Part shown: positions 52,400 through 63,652 of the stretch, piece after piece | Numbering within the stretch: position 1 is the stretch's first letter | Layout of the letters: every line of letters begins with the position of its first letter | Source of the DNA: Anolis sagrei | Taxonomy: Eukaryota > Chordata > Lepidosauria > Squamata > Anolidae | Direction: 5' to 3' | DNA: 64,000 nucleotides | NCBI RefSeq assembly: GCF_037176765.1 | Contig: NC_090028.1 | Span: 24,041,327-24,105,326 of the forward strand | Translations under genes and position numbers: made by a program | The notes under the pieces: model-generated | What the model saw: the letters and a program-made list of their open reading frames with translations, nothing else | Told to the model about the DNA's origin: nothing | Database searches by the model: none

Positions 52400-52620
52400 C
52401 TGGGTGCATCTACACTGTAGAATTAAAGCAGTTTGGCACTACTTTGGCTGCAGTGGCTCAATGCTATGGAACCACTGAGGTTGTAGTTTTACAAGGTCTT
52501 CTGCCTTCTCTGGCCAAGAGTGCTGGTGCCTCACCAAACTACAAATCCTATGGTTCCAGAACAGTGAGCCATGGCCGTTAAAACTGCTCTCAATCTGCAT
52601 TAATTCAACAGTGCAGATGC
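52400..52620. mobile_element. 'ctacactgtagaattaaagc' MITE
   Basis: Inverted ends 'gggtgcatctacactgtaga' and 'attaattcaacagtgcagat'. The core has 'accaaactacaaatcctatg'. Confidence 0.65.
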
Positions 52621-53120
52621 TCTTTGTTTCCTTAAAAAATAAGTTACATTCAGACTGCATATCTTTGCCAAACAGAAGCCTCTTTGCTGTAGATCTCGGG
52701 CAGAAAGTCAAAATAAGCCCTGAAATGTCCACTTACTTGAAGCAATAACAATGCAAGAGCTGGGAATATTTGTGTAACTCCAGGGCTCAGGGCTAAGTAT
52801 ATTTTGATCGCATGATTACGCCCCAAGAGAAGCAGGCCTTTCAGAACGTGTTAAAGGGAAACCTTCTCAAGGTTGTCGAGGCCTCACTGCGCAAAATCCC
52901 ACGAAATATTGTTCCTTCATTTCCTCCCTCTTTTTTCCCAAGGCTAACAAAACTGAGAAGCAATGGCATTGATGCTCTCCAAGTGAAAGGAGCGCGATGA
53001 GAAAATGCCTTTACTTAGCCTCAGAGAGCCCACCCTTTGCTCACAGAACAAAAATATTGCAGAGGTTCTTCCTCGCCCTCCTTTTTGGATAACTTTAGGA
53101 ATCCATAGCCATATAGTAAT
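52621..53120. other. No gene recognised
   Basis: Apparently unique sequence, possibly ordinary intergenic or regulatory DNA. Confidence 0.35.
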
Positions 53121-53124
53121 GTCA

Positions 53125-53870
53125 TATTATTTATTTATTTACTTACTTACTTTATTTCTATACCGCTTTTCTCAGCCCTCAGGCGACTCAAAGCGGTGAA
53201 CAACATCAGTACAAAATATCACAAAACAAGTATGGGGCAATTAAAAACAATTATCACATAAATCATTAACATCAGTATAACAATCATTAGCGCCTCAACA
53301 GTAAAATCAGAATCCAGCCTCGTCATCCATTATTCCGTATTCCTATGTTCAATTACACTGTTTAATCAAATGCTTGTTCGAACAGCCAGGTCTTCACTTT
53401 CCTCCGAAAGGCCAGCAGGGAGGGGGCTGATCTGATACCTGCAGGCAAGGCGTTCCACAGCTGAGGGGCCACCACTGAGAAGGCCCTGTCTCTCGTCCCC
53501 GCCAAGCGTGCCTGTGATGCAGGCGGGACTGAGAGCAGGGCCTCCCCAGATGATCTTAGTGTCCTAGACGGTTCATAGGAGGAGATGCGTTCGGAGAGGT
53601 AAGTAGGGCCAGAATCGCTTAGGGCTTTATAGGCTAACGCCAGCACTTTGATTTGTGCCCGGTAGCAAACTGGTAGCCAGTGGAGCTGGCGCAACAGGCT
53701 CCCTGAGTGCCACTCCTGTTAGCAACCTGGCTGCCGAGCGCTGGACCATTTGAAGCTTCCAAGCAGTCTTCAAAGGCAACCCCACGTAGAGAGCATTGCA
53801 GTAGTCTATGCGGGATGTAACCAGAGCATGGACTACCGTGGCCAAGTCAGACTTCCCAAGGTTACAGGCT
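53125..53870 (-). mobile_element. L2-type LINE 3' end
   Basis: Minus strand: '[20 protein letters not shown]', '[19 protein letters not shown]', 'HWLPVCYRAQIKVLALAYKA' and '[18 protein letters not shown]', then a 3' UTR and ATTT tail. The frame shifts once near 53690. Confidence 0.85.
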
Positions 53871-53910
53871 TTTGCCCCATTTTAAAGCAGTTATCCACAT
53901 TTATTAACAA

Positions 53911-55106
53911 CTAGCTGTACCCGCCGTGCGTTGCTGTGGCCAACCTTCCCTCCCTCTTTCTCTCCTCCCTTCCCTCTTTCCTTCCTTTCCTCTTTTTCTT
54001 TCCCTATCTCTCATCTTTCTTCCATCTCTACCTGTTTCTTTCCTCCCTTTCTTTGTTCTTTGGTTACATCCTTCCTTCCTTCCTTCCTTCCTTCCTTCCT
54101 TCCTTCCTTCCCTATCTTTCGTTCCTTCTCTCCTTCCTAGCTTCTCTAACTTTCTTTCCTTCTTTCCCTACCTCCTTCTCTCCTTCCTTCCTTCCCTCTT
54201 TCCCTCCTTCTCTCGTTACTTCTTGACTGTCCCTTCCATTTAATATTGTATTTATATCTTACATAGAAAGAAGGAAAGGAAGAAGGAAGGAAGGAGGGAC
54301 AGGAAGGAAAAAGGAAGGAAAGAAGGGAAGGAAGGAAAAGAAAGGAGGGACAGGAAGTAGGGAGGAAGGAAGAAAAAGGAAGGATGGAGGAAGGAAGGAG
54401 GGAAAGAAAGGAGGGGGGATGAAGAAAGGAGAGAAAGAAGGAAATGAAGGGGAAGGAAATGAAGAAAGGGAAATAAGGAGGAAAGGGAGGAAGGAAAAGA
54501 AGGAAAGGAAAAAGGAAGGAGGAACAGGAAGGGAAGGAGGGAAAGAAGGAAAGGAAGGAGAAGGAAAGAAGAAAAGGAAAGAAAGGAAAGGGAGGAAAAG
54601 AAGGGAAGGGAGGGAGAGAAGGAAGGTCCTTCATTCAAGCACCGTGGCCCTTCCTCGCCTCCTCCTCCTCCTCCTCTTCTTCCTTGCGTGGAGCACTCCA
54701 TTGCTGCTGCTGGCACTTTCCAACAGGGAAAGGAGGAGGAGGAGACTGCTCTCCTGACATAGGAGGGGAAGAGAAGGGGCTGCATGCGGCAAGCCTCCAC
54801 CTCCACTCCACTCGCTTGTGTGTGTGTGTGTGTGGCCGTGCACGTGTGTCTGGCTTTAACGGCTGGCTGTTTCCCCACAAGGAGGGGGGGGGGCGTGGCC
54901 ATGGGTCTCGGTAGACATGCAGTTTCTCCTTTGTGGACATGCAGTTTAGAAGTCCTTTCTGCTTTTTGTTTTCATTGGGGTTTTTTTAGTGGAGAACATA
55001 CATTGGGTTGTTAGGGACATAGTGTCCAAATTTGGTGTCAATTGCCCCAGTGGTTTCTGAGTTCTGTGAATAGCACAAACAAACATTACATTTTTATTTA
55101 TATAGA
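53911..55106 (-). mobile_element. Helitron-like element with Y-tract/R-tract core
   Basis: Left CTAGCTGTACCCGCCGTG after A, right 'acatttttatttatatagA' before T. The core has pyrimidines (53940-54240), then purines (54262-54630), then a GC-rich segment with GAGGAG and GT runs. Same family as 1041 and 2583. Confidence 0.55.
53945..54632. repeat. Pyrimidine tract followed by purine tract
   Basis: (TTCC)n-rich block then (GGAA)n-rich block separated by about 20 bp, forming a quasi-palindrome able to fold or form triplex. Long frames here are artefacts. Confidence 0.85.
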
Positions 55107-55107
55107 T

Positions 55108-55270
55108 AATAATAATCTTTATTTATATTCCACCCTATCTCCATGAGGGGGTTCAGAGAGGATTACAGCATATAAACAGACATAGGCAAACTTCAATGCC
55201 TTCATACGATGAAATACAATGAAACACAAATTCACAAACAAAGGCAAAGGCTTCTCTTTTCATCTCCAGC
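55108..55270. repeat. LINE/SINE tail of unknown family
   Basis: 'aatctttatttatattccac', 'agagaggattacagcatata'. Similar to 39925-40080, so it is a dispersed repeat. Confidence 0.45.
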
Positions 55271-55274
55271 TCTG

Positions 55275-55545
55275 GGGGTGGTGCTCATTTCATTTCCAAA
55301 CCAAGGAACCTGCATAGTCCATAGACACCTCCTGGTCATATGGCCAGCATGACTGCATGGAGCGCCGTTTACCTTCTCACCAAGGGAGTACCTATTGATC
55401 TACTCACATTTGCATGTTTTTGAACTGCTAGGTTGGCAGGAGCTAGGGCTAACAGCAAGAGCTCACCCCCACCCCACAGATTCAAACCGCCAACCTTCAG
55501 GTCAGCAAATTCAGCCACTTAATTGTTTAAGCCTTGTCCAAGATG
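55275..55545 (-). mobile_element. Sauria-type SINE, degraded
   Basis: Minus-strand copy lacking the 3' tail: 'gcatgactgcatggagcgcc', 'tgcatgtttttgaactgcta', 'tcaaaccgccaacc'. Confidence 0.65.
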
Positions 55546-56419
55546 ACCCTGCAGCTCCAAAGTGCTGAAGTTATTTTGCAGATTGGCTCGAGTGCTCTGG
55601 AGATTGAAACCCAAAGCGGATTTCAACAACCTTCAGCCCCCAGCCATTTTTAACATGGCATCTCCAAGAAGCATCCGCCTCTTAAGAAGAATCATAACAT
55701 TTGGGACTGTTTGTTTTATGGCAAGCGAAGTTTTCATCTCCGAAAGGAAACAATCACTCAGGCTGTTGATATATGGGGAGTCGTTCTTCGGTGCCACATG
55801 TAAACAGGGGCCTCAATTCCTATTGTACGTAAACTCCTGGTTCCTTACCAAATCCCTGGGGGAGCGTTATTGCATCCTGCCTTTCCAGGTGTAGAATCAG
55901 CCTCTGGATCATTCGCTCCAAAGGCTTTCCCCAGGATGGAAGAGTCCTCCAAGAACTTGGGGGATATTTCATTGTTTCTTGACATTTCCAAAATAATTGC
56001 CCTTTCCCAAATATCAAGGATCAGGAAACCAAAGGCAGAGCTCTGACAATTGAAAACAAAAGCAGAAAAGGAAAGGTTGGCCATGGATTCAACAGAGCTG
56101 GAAATCATATGATCCTACTAATGTTAGGTGGAAGTTAGGTGGAAAAGAGTTAGGTGTTGGAGTTAGGTGGAAAAGAATAGTAGAATTGTGTGTCATCTGC
56201 ATAGAGATGGCACCCAACTCCAAAACTCCAGATGACCTCACCCAGTGGTTTCATGTAGATGTTAAAAACATCCTTCCTTCCTTCTTTTCAGGTAAACCAA
56301 TGGGACTTGTGGCCCAGCCACATCTGGAGCACCACATGTTTCCAGAGAAGGACTTCTCCATCTTTGTTTCCCCAGATGTTTTGGACTACAACGCCCAGAA
56401 TGCCTCGTTGTTCAGATCT
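55546..56419. other. No gene recognised
   Basis: Frames of up to 110 codons (for example from 55562) show no recognisable domain and no splice support. A fragment near 56180-56260 resembles antisense L2 ('gtgtcatctgcatagagatg'). Confidence 0.4.
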
Positions 56420-57755
56420 TCTTGGTTATTTATTTATCGTGTCATCAGCAACCATTGTATTACAATCCTAACAGAGCAAAACAAACACACAGATTAAAAA
56501 GAAAAAGGGGGAAAAACACACAGATTTTGCAAATTTGGTATTTGGTTAAATGTCCTTTGACCAGTATCTGGCCACTTGGAGTGCCTCTGGGGTTGCCGCA
56601 AGAAGGTCCTCCATTGTGCAAGTGGCAGGGCTCAGGTTGCATTGCAGCAGGTGGTCAGTGGTTTGTTCTTCTCCGCACTCGCATGCCGAGGATTCCACCC
56701 TGTAGCCCCATTTCTTAAGATTGGCTCTGCATCTCGTGGTGCCAGAGCGCAGTCTGTTCAGCACCTTCCAAGTCGGCCAGTCTTCTGAGTGTCCAGGGGG
56801 GAGTCTCTCATCTGGTATCACCCATGAATTGGACTTATGGACTCTCGCTTGCTGGGGTGTTCCAGCGAGTGTCTCTGTAGATCTAAGAAAACTATGTCTT
56901 GATTTAAGTCGTTGATGTGCTGGCTGATACCCAAACGGGATGAGCTGGAGATGTCTCTGCCTTGGTCCTTTCACTATTGGCTGCTACTTCCCGGCGGATG
57001 TCAGGTGGTGCAATACCGGCTAAGCAGTGTAATTTCTCCAGTGGTGTGGGGCGCAAACATCTTGTGATAATGCGGCATGTCTCATTAAGAGCCACATCTA
57101 CTGTTTTAGTGTGGTGAGATGTGTTCCACACTGGGCATGCGTACTCAGCAGCAGAGTCGCATAGCGCAAGGGCAGATGTCTTCACTGTGTCTGGTTGTGA
57201 TCCCCAGGTTGTGCCAGTCAGCTTTCGTATGATGTTGTTTCTAGCGCCCACTTTTTGTTTGATGTTCAGGCAGTGCTTCTTGTAGGTCAGAGCACGGTCC
57301 AAAGTGACTCCCAGGTATTTGGGTGTGTTGCAATGCTCCAGTGGGATTCCTTCCCAGGTAATCCTCAGAGCTCGGGATGCTTGTCTGTTCTTGAGGTGAA
57401 AGGCGCATGTCTGTGTTTTAGATGGATTAGGGATCCGTTGGTTTTCCCTGTAATAGGCAGTAAGAGCACCTAGAGCTTCAGAGAGCTTCTGTTCAACCAT
57501 CTCAAAGCTCCCTGCTTGAGCAGTAATGGCACGATCATCAGCATAGATGAAACTCTCTGCCCCTCCTGGCAGTGACTGGTCATTTGTGTAGATGTTGAAC
57601 ATGGATGGGGCAAGCATGCTCCCCTGAGGCAGGCCGTTCTTCTGTTTCCGCCATCTGCTTCTCTGGCCCTGGAAGTCAACAAAAAAGCTCCTGTTTTGTA
57701 GCAGGTTTCCTATGAGGCGGGTGAGGTGGTAGTCTTTTGTGATATTATACATTTT
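56420..57755 (-). mobile_element. LINE of a third lineage, RT C-terminal half
   Basis: Minus strand has one open stretch of 282 codons. It has RT motifs NGLPQGSMLAPSMFNIYTND, FIYADDRAITAQ and TPKYLGVTLDRALTYKKH, then 'IRKLTGTTWGSQPDTVKTSA', 'CRIITRCLRPTPLEKLHCLA' and 'GIAPPDIRREVAA'. After a frame change near 56910 it reads 'RLRSGTTRCRANLKKWGY' and a Cys/His end 'CECGEEQTTDHLLQC'. Jockey-superfamily-like; possibly Vingi-type, but the clade is uncertain. Confidence 0.75.
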
Positions 57756-58452
57756 TCTTCTTGGTGTTGAAGTCCCAAATTGAAAGCCAGATCCTGTTTA
57801 TATTCCCAGCTCTTGAATTGTTATGGCCCAGCAGGTGGCGCCATTGGCCCATCATCGAATATTATTTCAGGCCCATTTGAGGGGATGTTATCATGCCCTA
57901 TTCCTCCTCCTTTTGCTACCACCTACACTTCCTGGCTGCAAGCTGTTTGCTTTGTTGGTTTATGATTTTTATAGCTGGTGGCCTGCTCCGGCCACGCTTT
58001 AATGGAGATAAACAAAAATACATACAGGAATAAAATGGATCCTCCAAAAAGCATGACGACAGAGGAGGTTGTTTGTGTGCTTAAGAGCAGATCTGGACAT
58101 TCCCAAACTTTGATGGTGCTGAACCTGGGCCAAAGAGTGATCTCAGCTTGGGGTTACGTTGGACTTTGAATGGAGGCCTCGGCCACAGCGTGCAGATCTG
58201 ATTTATCAGTGTGACTCCATGATAGGTGTTCCCCATTGGCGATCTTGTCTTTTTTGTGGATTTGATAATAGTCATAGATTTAAGTACAGAGATTTCTTTA
58301 GGAATCTCTAAACCCTCCAGTATCATCAATGTCCTTTGTGATGCTGGAAGATCTAGAGATTTTTAAAGGGAACGCCATAAAGTGGGCCATAAAGTTGTGC
58401 TAAAACACCTAGAAGTTCTCAGAACCTTAGTGTTGAGAACAAAGAGGCATCA
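57756..58452. other. No gene recognised
   Basis: Mixed unique sequence. 58080-58330 resembles antisense non-coding repeat material, but I cannot name it. Confidence 0.35.
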
Positions 58453-58664
58453 TTGTATTGTCGAAGGCTTTCATGGCTGGAATCACTGGGTTGTAGGGTT
58501 TTTTTGAGCTATATGGCCATGTTCTAGAGGCATTCTCTCCTGATGTTTCACCTGCATCTATGGCAAGCATCCTCTGAGAATGCTTGCCATAGATGCAGGT
58601 GAAACGTCAGGAAAGAATGCCTCTAGAGCATGGCCAAATAGCCCAAAAAAACCTACAACAACCC
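58453..58664. mobile_element. Short palindromic Penelope-like element
   Basis: 'gatgtttcacctgcatctat' and 'atagatgcaggtgaaacgtc' share the private 'caggtgaaac', where other copies have 'caggcgaaac'. The arms fold at about 58570 with almost no loop. Confidence 0.7.
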
Positions 58665-58675
58665 AAAAAGGGATC

Positions 58676-58984
58676 ATGTTTGTGGCCATGGAACTGAGAG
58701 AGCTTTGGTCACCTTAGTGGATTATCTACACAGGGAACGGGACAAGGGGAATGTGTCCCTGTTGGTTCTATTGGACCTCTCTGTGGCCTTCGATACTGGA
58801 GACCACAGTATCCTTCTGGGATGCTTCATGGGAATGGACCTTGGGGTCACTGTTTTACAGTGGCTCCAGTCCTCCTTAGAGGGTCCATCGCAGAAGGTGT
58901 TATTGGGAGACACCTGCTTGACCCCTTGTCTTATGAGGTCTCACAGGGCTCAGTATTGTCCCCCATATTGTTTAACATCTACAT
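58676..58984 (+). mobile_element. L2-type LINE, central RT piece
   Basis: Encodes 'ALVDYLHRERDKGNVSLLVL', 'LDLSVAFDTGDHSILLG' and 'LLGDTCL', then 'SYEVSQGSVLSPILFNIYI'. It contains the RT motif upstream of YADD and is cut off by the following SPIN copy. Confidence 0.8.
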
Positions 58985-59310
58985 CAGTGGTTCTCAACCT
59001 TCCTAATGCCGCGACCCCATAATACAGTTCCTCATGTTGTGGTGACCCCCAACAATAAAATTATTTTTGTTGCTATGTCATAACTGTAATTTTGCTACTG
59101 TTATGAATCATAATGTTAATCTCTGATATGCAGAATGTATTTTCATTCCCAGGACCAAATTAGACACAAATACCCGATACGCCCAAATATGAATATTGAG
59201 GGTAGGTGGGTAGGTGGGTTATTTTGTCATTTGGGAGTTGTAGTTGCTGGGATTTATAGTTCACCTAAAATCAAAGAGCATTCCAAACTCCGAAAATGAA
59301 AGAGTTTCCT
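58985..59310. mobile_element. SPIN-type hAT, left part only
   Basis: CAGTGGTTCTCAACCTTCCT, 'ctcatgttgtggtgaccccc', 'ttgctactgttatgaatcat', then the module start. The right end is missing. Confidence 0.75.
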
Positions 59311-59378
59311 TTCCCTCTCATGGCCAGTGGTTCTGGCCATGAGACCCTTTGACAATACAATAAACAAAGAATCAAAGG

Positions 59379-59812
59379 ATTGTCGAAGGCTTTCATGGCT
59401 GGAATCACTGGGTGGTTGTAGGTATTTTCAGGCTATATGGCCATGTTCTAGAGGCATTCTCTCCTGATGTTTCGCCTGCATCTATGGCAAGCATCCTCAG
59501 AGGTAGTGAGGTCTGTTGGAACTAGGAAAAAGGGTTTATATATCTGTGGAATGACCAGGGTGGGACAAAGGACCCTTGTCTGCTGGAGCTAGGTGTGAAT
59601 GTTTCAACTGACCACCTTGATTAGCATTTGATTGCCTGGCAGTGCCTGGAGCAATCTTTTGTTGAGATGTGATTAGATGTCCTTGTTTGTTTCCTCTCTG
59701 TTGATGTGCTGACCTCACTACCTGTGAGGATGCTTGCCATAGATGCAGGCGAAACGTCAGGAGAAATGCCTCTAGAACATGGCCATATAGCTCGAAAAAA
59801 CCTACAACAACC
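59379..59812. mobile_element. Palindromic Penelope-like element
   Basis: 14-bp duplication 'caaagaatcaaagg' (59365-59378 and 59813-59826). The left part runs 59379-59705; the inverted right part is short (59706-59812), so the foldback is asymmetric. Confidence 0.8.
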
Positions 59813-59824
59813 CAAAGAATCAAA

Positions 59825-59990
59825 GGGTTCATTTACACTGTGAAATGAATAGAGTTTGACATCAAGTGATGGAATCATGGGACTTGTAGTTTTTAACAAG
59901 GCCTTGAGCCTGGTGCCTTACCAAAGGACAGCTGCCAGGATTCCACAGTATTGAGTCACAGCAGGCGGTTCAAATGGCATTCAAATATAT
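59825..59990. mobile_element. 'ctacactgtagaattaatgc'-family MITE, diverged
   Basis: 'gggttcatttacactgtgaa' with 'aatcatgggacttgtagttt' and 'attccacagtattgagtcac'. Confidence 0.5.
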
Positions 59991-60094
59991 TCCTTCTGCA
60001 ATGGAGATGCCCTTCAAGGCAACTCTTGTCTTTTAGTAGGGTCATCCAGAAAGAGAGCTAATGGTAAGGACTGATGGAAAACGCAGTCCAAAAG

Positions 60095-61339
60095 CAGTGG
60101 TTCTCAACCTTCTTAATGCCGCGACCCCTTCATACACTTCCTCATGTTGTGATGACCCCCAACCATAACATTATTTTCCTTGCTACTTCCTAACTGTCAT
60201 TTTGCTACTGTTATGTATGGCAATGTACATTTCTGATATGCAGGATATATTTTCATTCACTGGACTAAATTTGGCACAAATACTCGATACATCTAAATTT
60301 GAATACTGGTGGGGTTGGGGGGGGGATTGATTTTGTCACTTGGGAGTTGTAGCTGCTGGGATTTGTAGTTCACCTACAATCAAAGAGCATTCTGAACCCC
60401 GTCAACAATGGAATTGAACCAAACATGGGACACAGAAAATACTGGAAGGGTTTGGTGGGTATTGACCTTGAGTTTGAGAGTTGTAGTTCACCTATAACCA
60501 GAGAACACTATGGACTCAAACAATGAGGGATCTGGACCAAAAAATTCAAGGTGCTGGTGTTGACCTATAAAGCCCTAAACGACTCCGGCCCTGTTTACCT
60601 CTCCGAACGTATTCTCCCCTACGAACCATCAAGATTATTAAGATCATCTGGAGAGGCCCTGCTCTCGGTCCCACCGGCCTTGCAAGCGCACCTGGTGGGG
60701 ACGAAGGACAGGGCCTTCTCGGTGGTGGCCCCGCGACTCTGGAACTCTCTCCCTCTAGAGGCCAGAACCGCCCCATCCATCTTAACATTTAGGAAACGGG
60801 TGAAGACGTGGCTGTGGAGTCAGGCCTTCGATGACTGAGACAACACCATAGGACCCTGGATGGAAGTTGATGTAGATCCATCTTAATAGGACGAGTGACC
60901 ACTGTAGTTTTATATATAGTGTTTTTAAAGTTGTTTTTGTAATTTGTGATATATGATGTTTTAATGAGTGTATATGTTTTTATGGCTGGAAACCGGGCTG
61001 AGTCCCTCAATGAGGTTGAGAAGCTCGGTATAGAAAACTGTGAAATAAATAAATAAATAAATAAACTTGTCACCGATACTCAATATGCTCAAATGTGAAC
61101 ACTGGTGGAGTTTGGAGGAAATAGACCTTGACATTTGGGAGTTGTATTTGCTGGGATTTATAGTTCACCTACAATCAAAGAGCATTCTGAACCCCACCAA
61201 TGATAGAATTGGGCCAAACTTCCCACACAGGACCTCCATGACCAAAAGAAAATACTGTTTTCTGATGGTCTCTGGCGACCCCTCTGACACCCCCTCGTGA
61301 CCCCCTCAGGGGTCCCGACCCCCAGGTTGAGAAACACTG
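60095..61339. mobile_element. SPIN-type hAT interrupted by L2
   Basis: Left CAGTGGTTCTCAACCTTCTT, right 'cccccaggttgagaaacactg'. The module lies at 60330-60540 and 61071-61255. The flanks ('tccaaaag' / 'caatagag') do not match well, so the two ends may come from different copies. Confidence 0.7.
60541..61070 (+). mobile_element. L2-type LINE 3' end
   Basis: '[20 protein letters not shown]', '[20 protein letters not shown]' and '[18 protein letters not shown]', then a 3' UTR and (AAATA)n tail. It splits a SPIN copy. Confidence 0.85.
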
Positions 61340-61744
61340 CAATAGAGGAAGGCGCCTATCGTAATAGGAAGGGATGCACATTGCCCACCCTGCCCCCAAG
61401 TCGCTGGTCCGTGTAAGATGTAGTGAAAAGGCTGAGATGGTTTGGAGTGGAGGCTCTCCAGCTGCCCATGCCTTTGCAAGATAAATATCCCCTCTGTGGC
61501 CCTCGGCTGCAAGAGAAGAGGGTGGCTGCTGTCATTTGCCTCTTCAAACCCATACACTAACCAGATGCACTCCAGAACCTGCTTCCCAGGAGAGATGCAA
61601 ATTCTTACGCAGCGATAAGAATAGAAGTGGAGGAATGGCCAGGCCTGTTGGGAGGCTACAGAGGTTTCAGAGGCAAGCTGGGTGGGCCATTCCTTCCCAC
61701 TCTTTCATAGACTAGCATTCCTCTTTTTGGCAGCTTAACTAAGG
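61071..61744. other. SPIN right part, then unclassified DNA
   Basis: After the SPIN end at 61339, 61340-61744 is apparently unique with no supported gene. Confidence 0.4.
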
Positions 61745-61935
61745 GGGCATCTACACTGTCAAAGTAATGCATGTTGACATCACTTTCACTGCTAAAGCTC
61801 AATGTTATGGAATCCGGGGCACTGTTGTTTGGTGAGGCTCCAAAGCACTTGTGCAGAGAAGGCTAAGCGTCCTATAAAACGACAGCTCCTAGGATTCCGT
61901 AACCTTAAGCCATTGCATTTGAAACAGTGCCAAAC
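61745..61935. mobile_element. 'ctacactgtcaaagtaatgc'-family MITE
   Basis: 'gggcatctacactgtcaaag' to 'ccattgcatttgaaacagtg' with the inverted 'gctcctaggattccgtaacc' core. Confidence 0.55.
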
Positions 61936-62077
61936 TCTATTCCGTAATTGTTTTGTATTCACCATTTGGACACTATTGAGACATTATAGGAAAATAATCA
62001 TAATTTTGTGCCCTCCTTGTCAAGCACTACAGCCTCACCTACACTGCCATATCATACAACTTGAAACTGCATGATAT

Positions 62078-62760
62078 GGTCATATGTTGTTGTTCATTCG
62101 TTCAGTCGTCTCCGACTCTTCGTGACCTCATGGACCAGCCCACGCCAGAGCTCCCTGTCGGCCGTTACCACCCCCAGCTCCCTCAAGGTCAGTCCAGTCA
62201 CTTCAAGGATGCCATCCATCCATCTTGCCCTTGGTCGGCCCCTCTTCCTTTTGCCTTCCACTTTCCCCAGCATAATTGTCTTCTCTAGGCTTTCCTGTCT
62301 CCTCATGATGTGGCCAAAGTACTTCAACTTTGTCTCTAGTATCTTTCCCTCCAGTGAGCAGTCGGGCTTTATTTCCTGGAGGATGGACTGGTTGGATCTT
62401 CTCGCAGTCCAAGGCACTCTCAGCACTTTCCTCCAACACCACAGCTCAAAAGCATCGATCTTCCTTCGCTCAGCCTTCCCTAAGGTCCAGCTCTCACATC
62501 CGTAGGTTACTACAGGGAATACCATGGCTTTGACTAGGCGGATCTTTGTTGCCAGTCTGATGTCTCTACTCTTTCCTATTTTATCGAGATTGGACATTGC
62601 TCTCCTCCCAAGAAGTAAGCGTCTTCTGATTTCCTGGCTACAGTCTGCATCTGCAGTAATCTTTGCACCTAGAAATACAAAGTCTGTCACGGCCTCCACG
62701 GTTTCTCCCTCTATTTTCCAGTTGTCAATCATTCTTGAAATAATATTATAATGTAATGCA
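62078..62760 (-). mobile_element. Bov-B (RTE) LINE, ORF2 C-terminus and 3' end
   Basis: An open antisense frame encodes 'VTDFVFLGAKITADADCSQE', 'KSRDIRLATKIRLVKAMVFP', 'VVTYGCESWTLGKAERRKID' and 'AFELWCWRKVLRVPWTARRS', ending 'VTKSRRRLNE'. This is the Bov-B signature C-terminus, uninterrupted for over 200 codons, so it is young. The 3' end is near 62078. Bov-B supplies the mobilising partner of Sauria SINEs. Confidence 0.93.
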
Positions 62761-62780
62761 ATATAGTAATAATCTATATA

Positions 62781-63227
62781 CTGTATATACTTGAGCATAA
62801 GCCTAGTTTTTCAGCCCTTTTTTAGGCTGAAAAAGTCCCCCTCAGCTTATACTCGAGCAGGCATGTAGCCGGGGGGGGGGGGGGGGGGGGGCTTGAGGGG
62901 CTTCAGCCCCCCCCCCCCCCGAAATTCTCATGGTGGTTCGCGAAAAGGCCTTACTGGTGCATTATTTAAACTGTTATGTTTATTCATATCATGATCTGAT
63001 CACCATACTCAATATATCCCATATGCATGGGGGTATTGGGGTAATGATACAAAAGGTTTGCTAGGCTAGACCCTCTTTCACTCAGACTCAGCCCCCCCCC
63101 CCCCCCCCGAAACTCAGCCCCCCCCCAAACCCCCCTGAAAAATTTTTAGCCCCCCTCCCCCCCCCCCCCGAAACGAAATCCTGGCTACGGGCCTGTACTC
63201 GAGTCAAGGTTATTTATTATTTTACTC

Positions 63228-63270
<43 letters not shown>

Positions 63271-63652
63271 TTATTCTATTTATTATTATACATTTATTAT
63301 TTTACTCTTTTTATTACTGTTATTATTACATTTGTTATGTTGCTCTCTTTATTATTATTGGAAAGATACGTAAGCAAATTTACATTGAAGAAGGTAAATA
63401 ATCATTTAATCAGAGCTGTACAGTCTTATCTTAAATGACTATTTTTGTAAGTATTCAAAAACATATAACCTACTGGTTCCTTAATTAATGTAATTTAATT
63501 GGTATCTATTTTTATTTTGCAATTTACAAGGAGCTGCTACATTTCCCACCCTCGGCTTATACTCAAGTCAATCCGTTTTCTCAGGTTTTTTTTGTGGTAA
63601 AATTAGGTGCTTCGGCTTATATTAGGGTCGGCTTATACTTAAGTATATACGG
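62781..63652. mobile_element. Inverted-repeat DNA element with TA target (mariner-like)
   Basis: Ends CTGTATATACTTGAGCATAA and TTATACTTAAGTATATACGG, with TA on both sides (62779-62780 and 63653-63654). 'cttatactcgagtcaa'-type motifs recur inside, along with an ATT run (63230-63272). No transposase. Confidence 0.65.
62858..63195. mobile_element. hAT MITE with perfect 8-bp duplication and poly-C/poly-G tracts
   Basis: Ends CAGGCATGTAGCC and GGCTACGGGCCTG. Duplication 'tactcgag' (62850-62857 and 63196-63203). It contains G and C homopolymers of 13-20 bases at 62871-62890, 62909-62921, 63092-63108 and 63155-63170. Confidence 0.9.

Noticed and set aside
54252-54902. 216-codon minus-strand frame
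   Set aside because: Dominated by translation of the purine tract in the Helitron-like element.
55562-55894. 110-codon frame as a possible small gene
   Set aside because: No family resemblance, weak start context, no splice or polyadenylation support.
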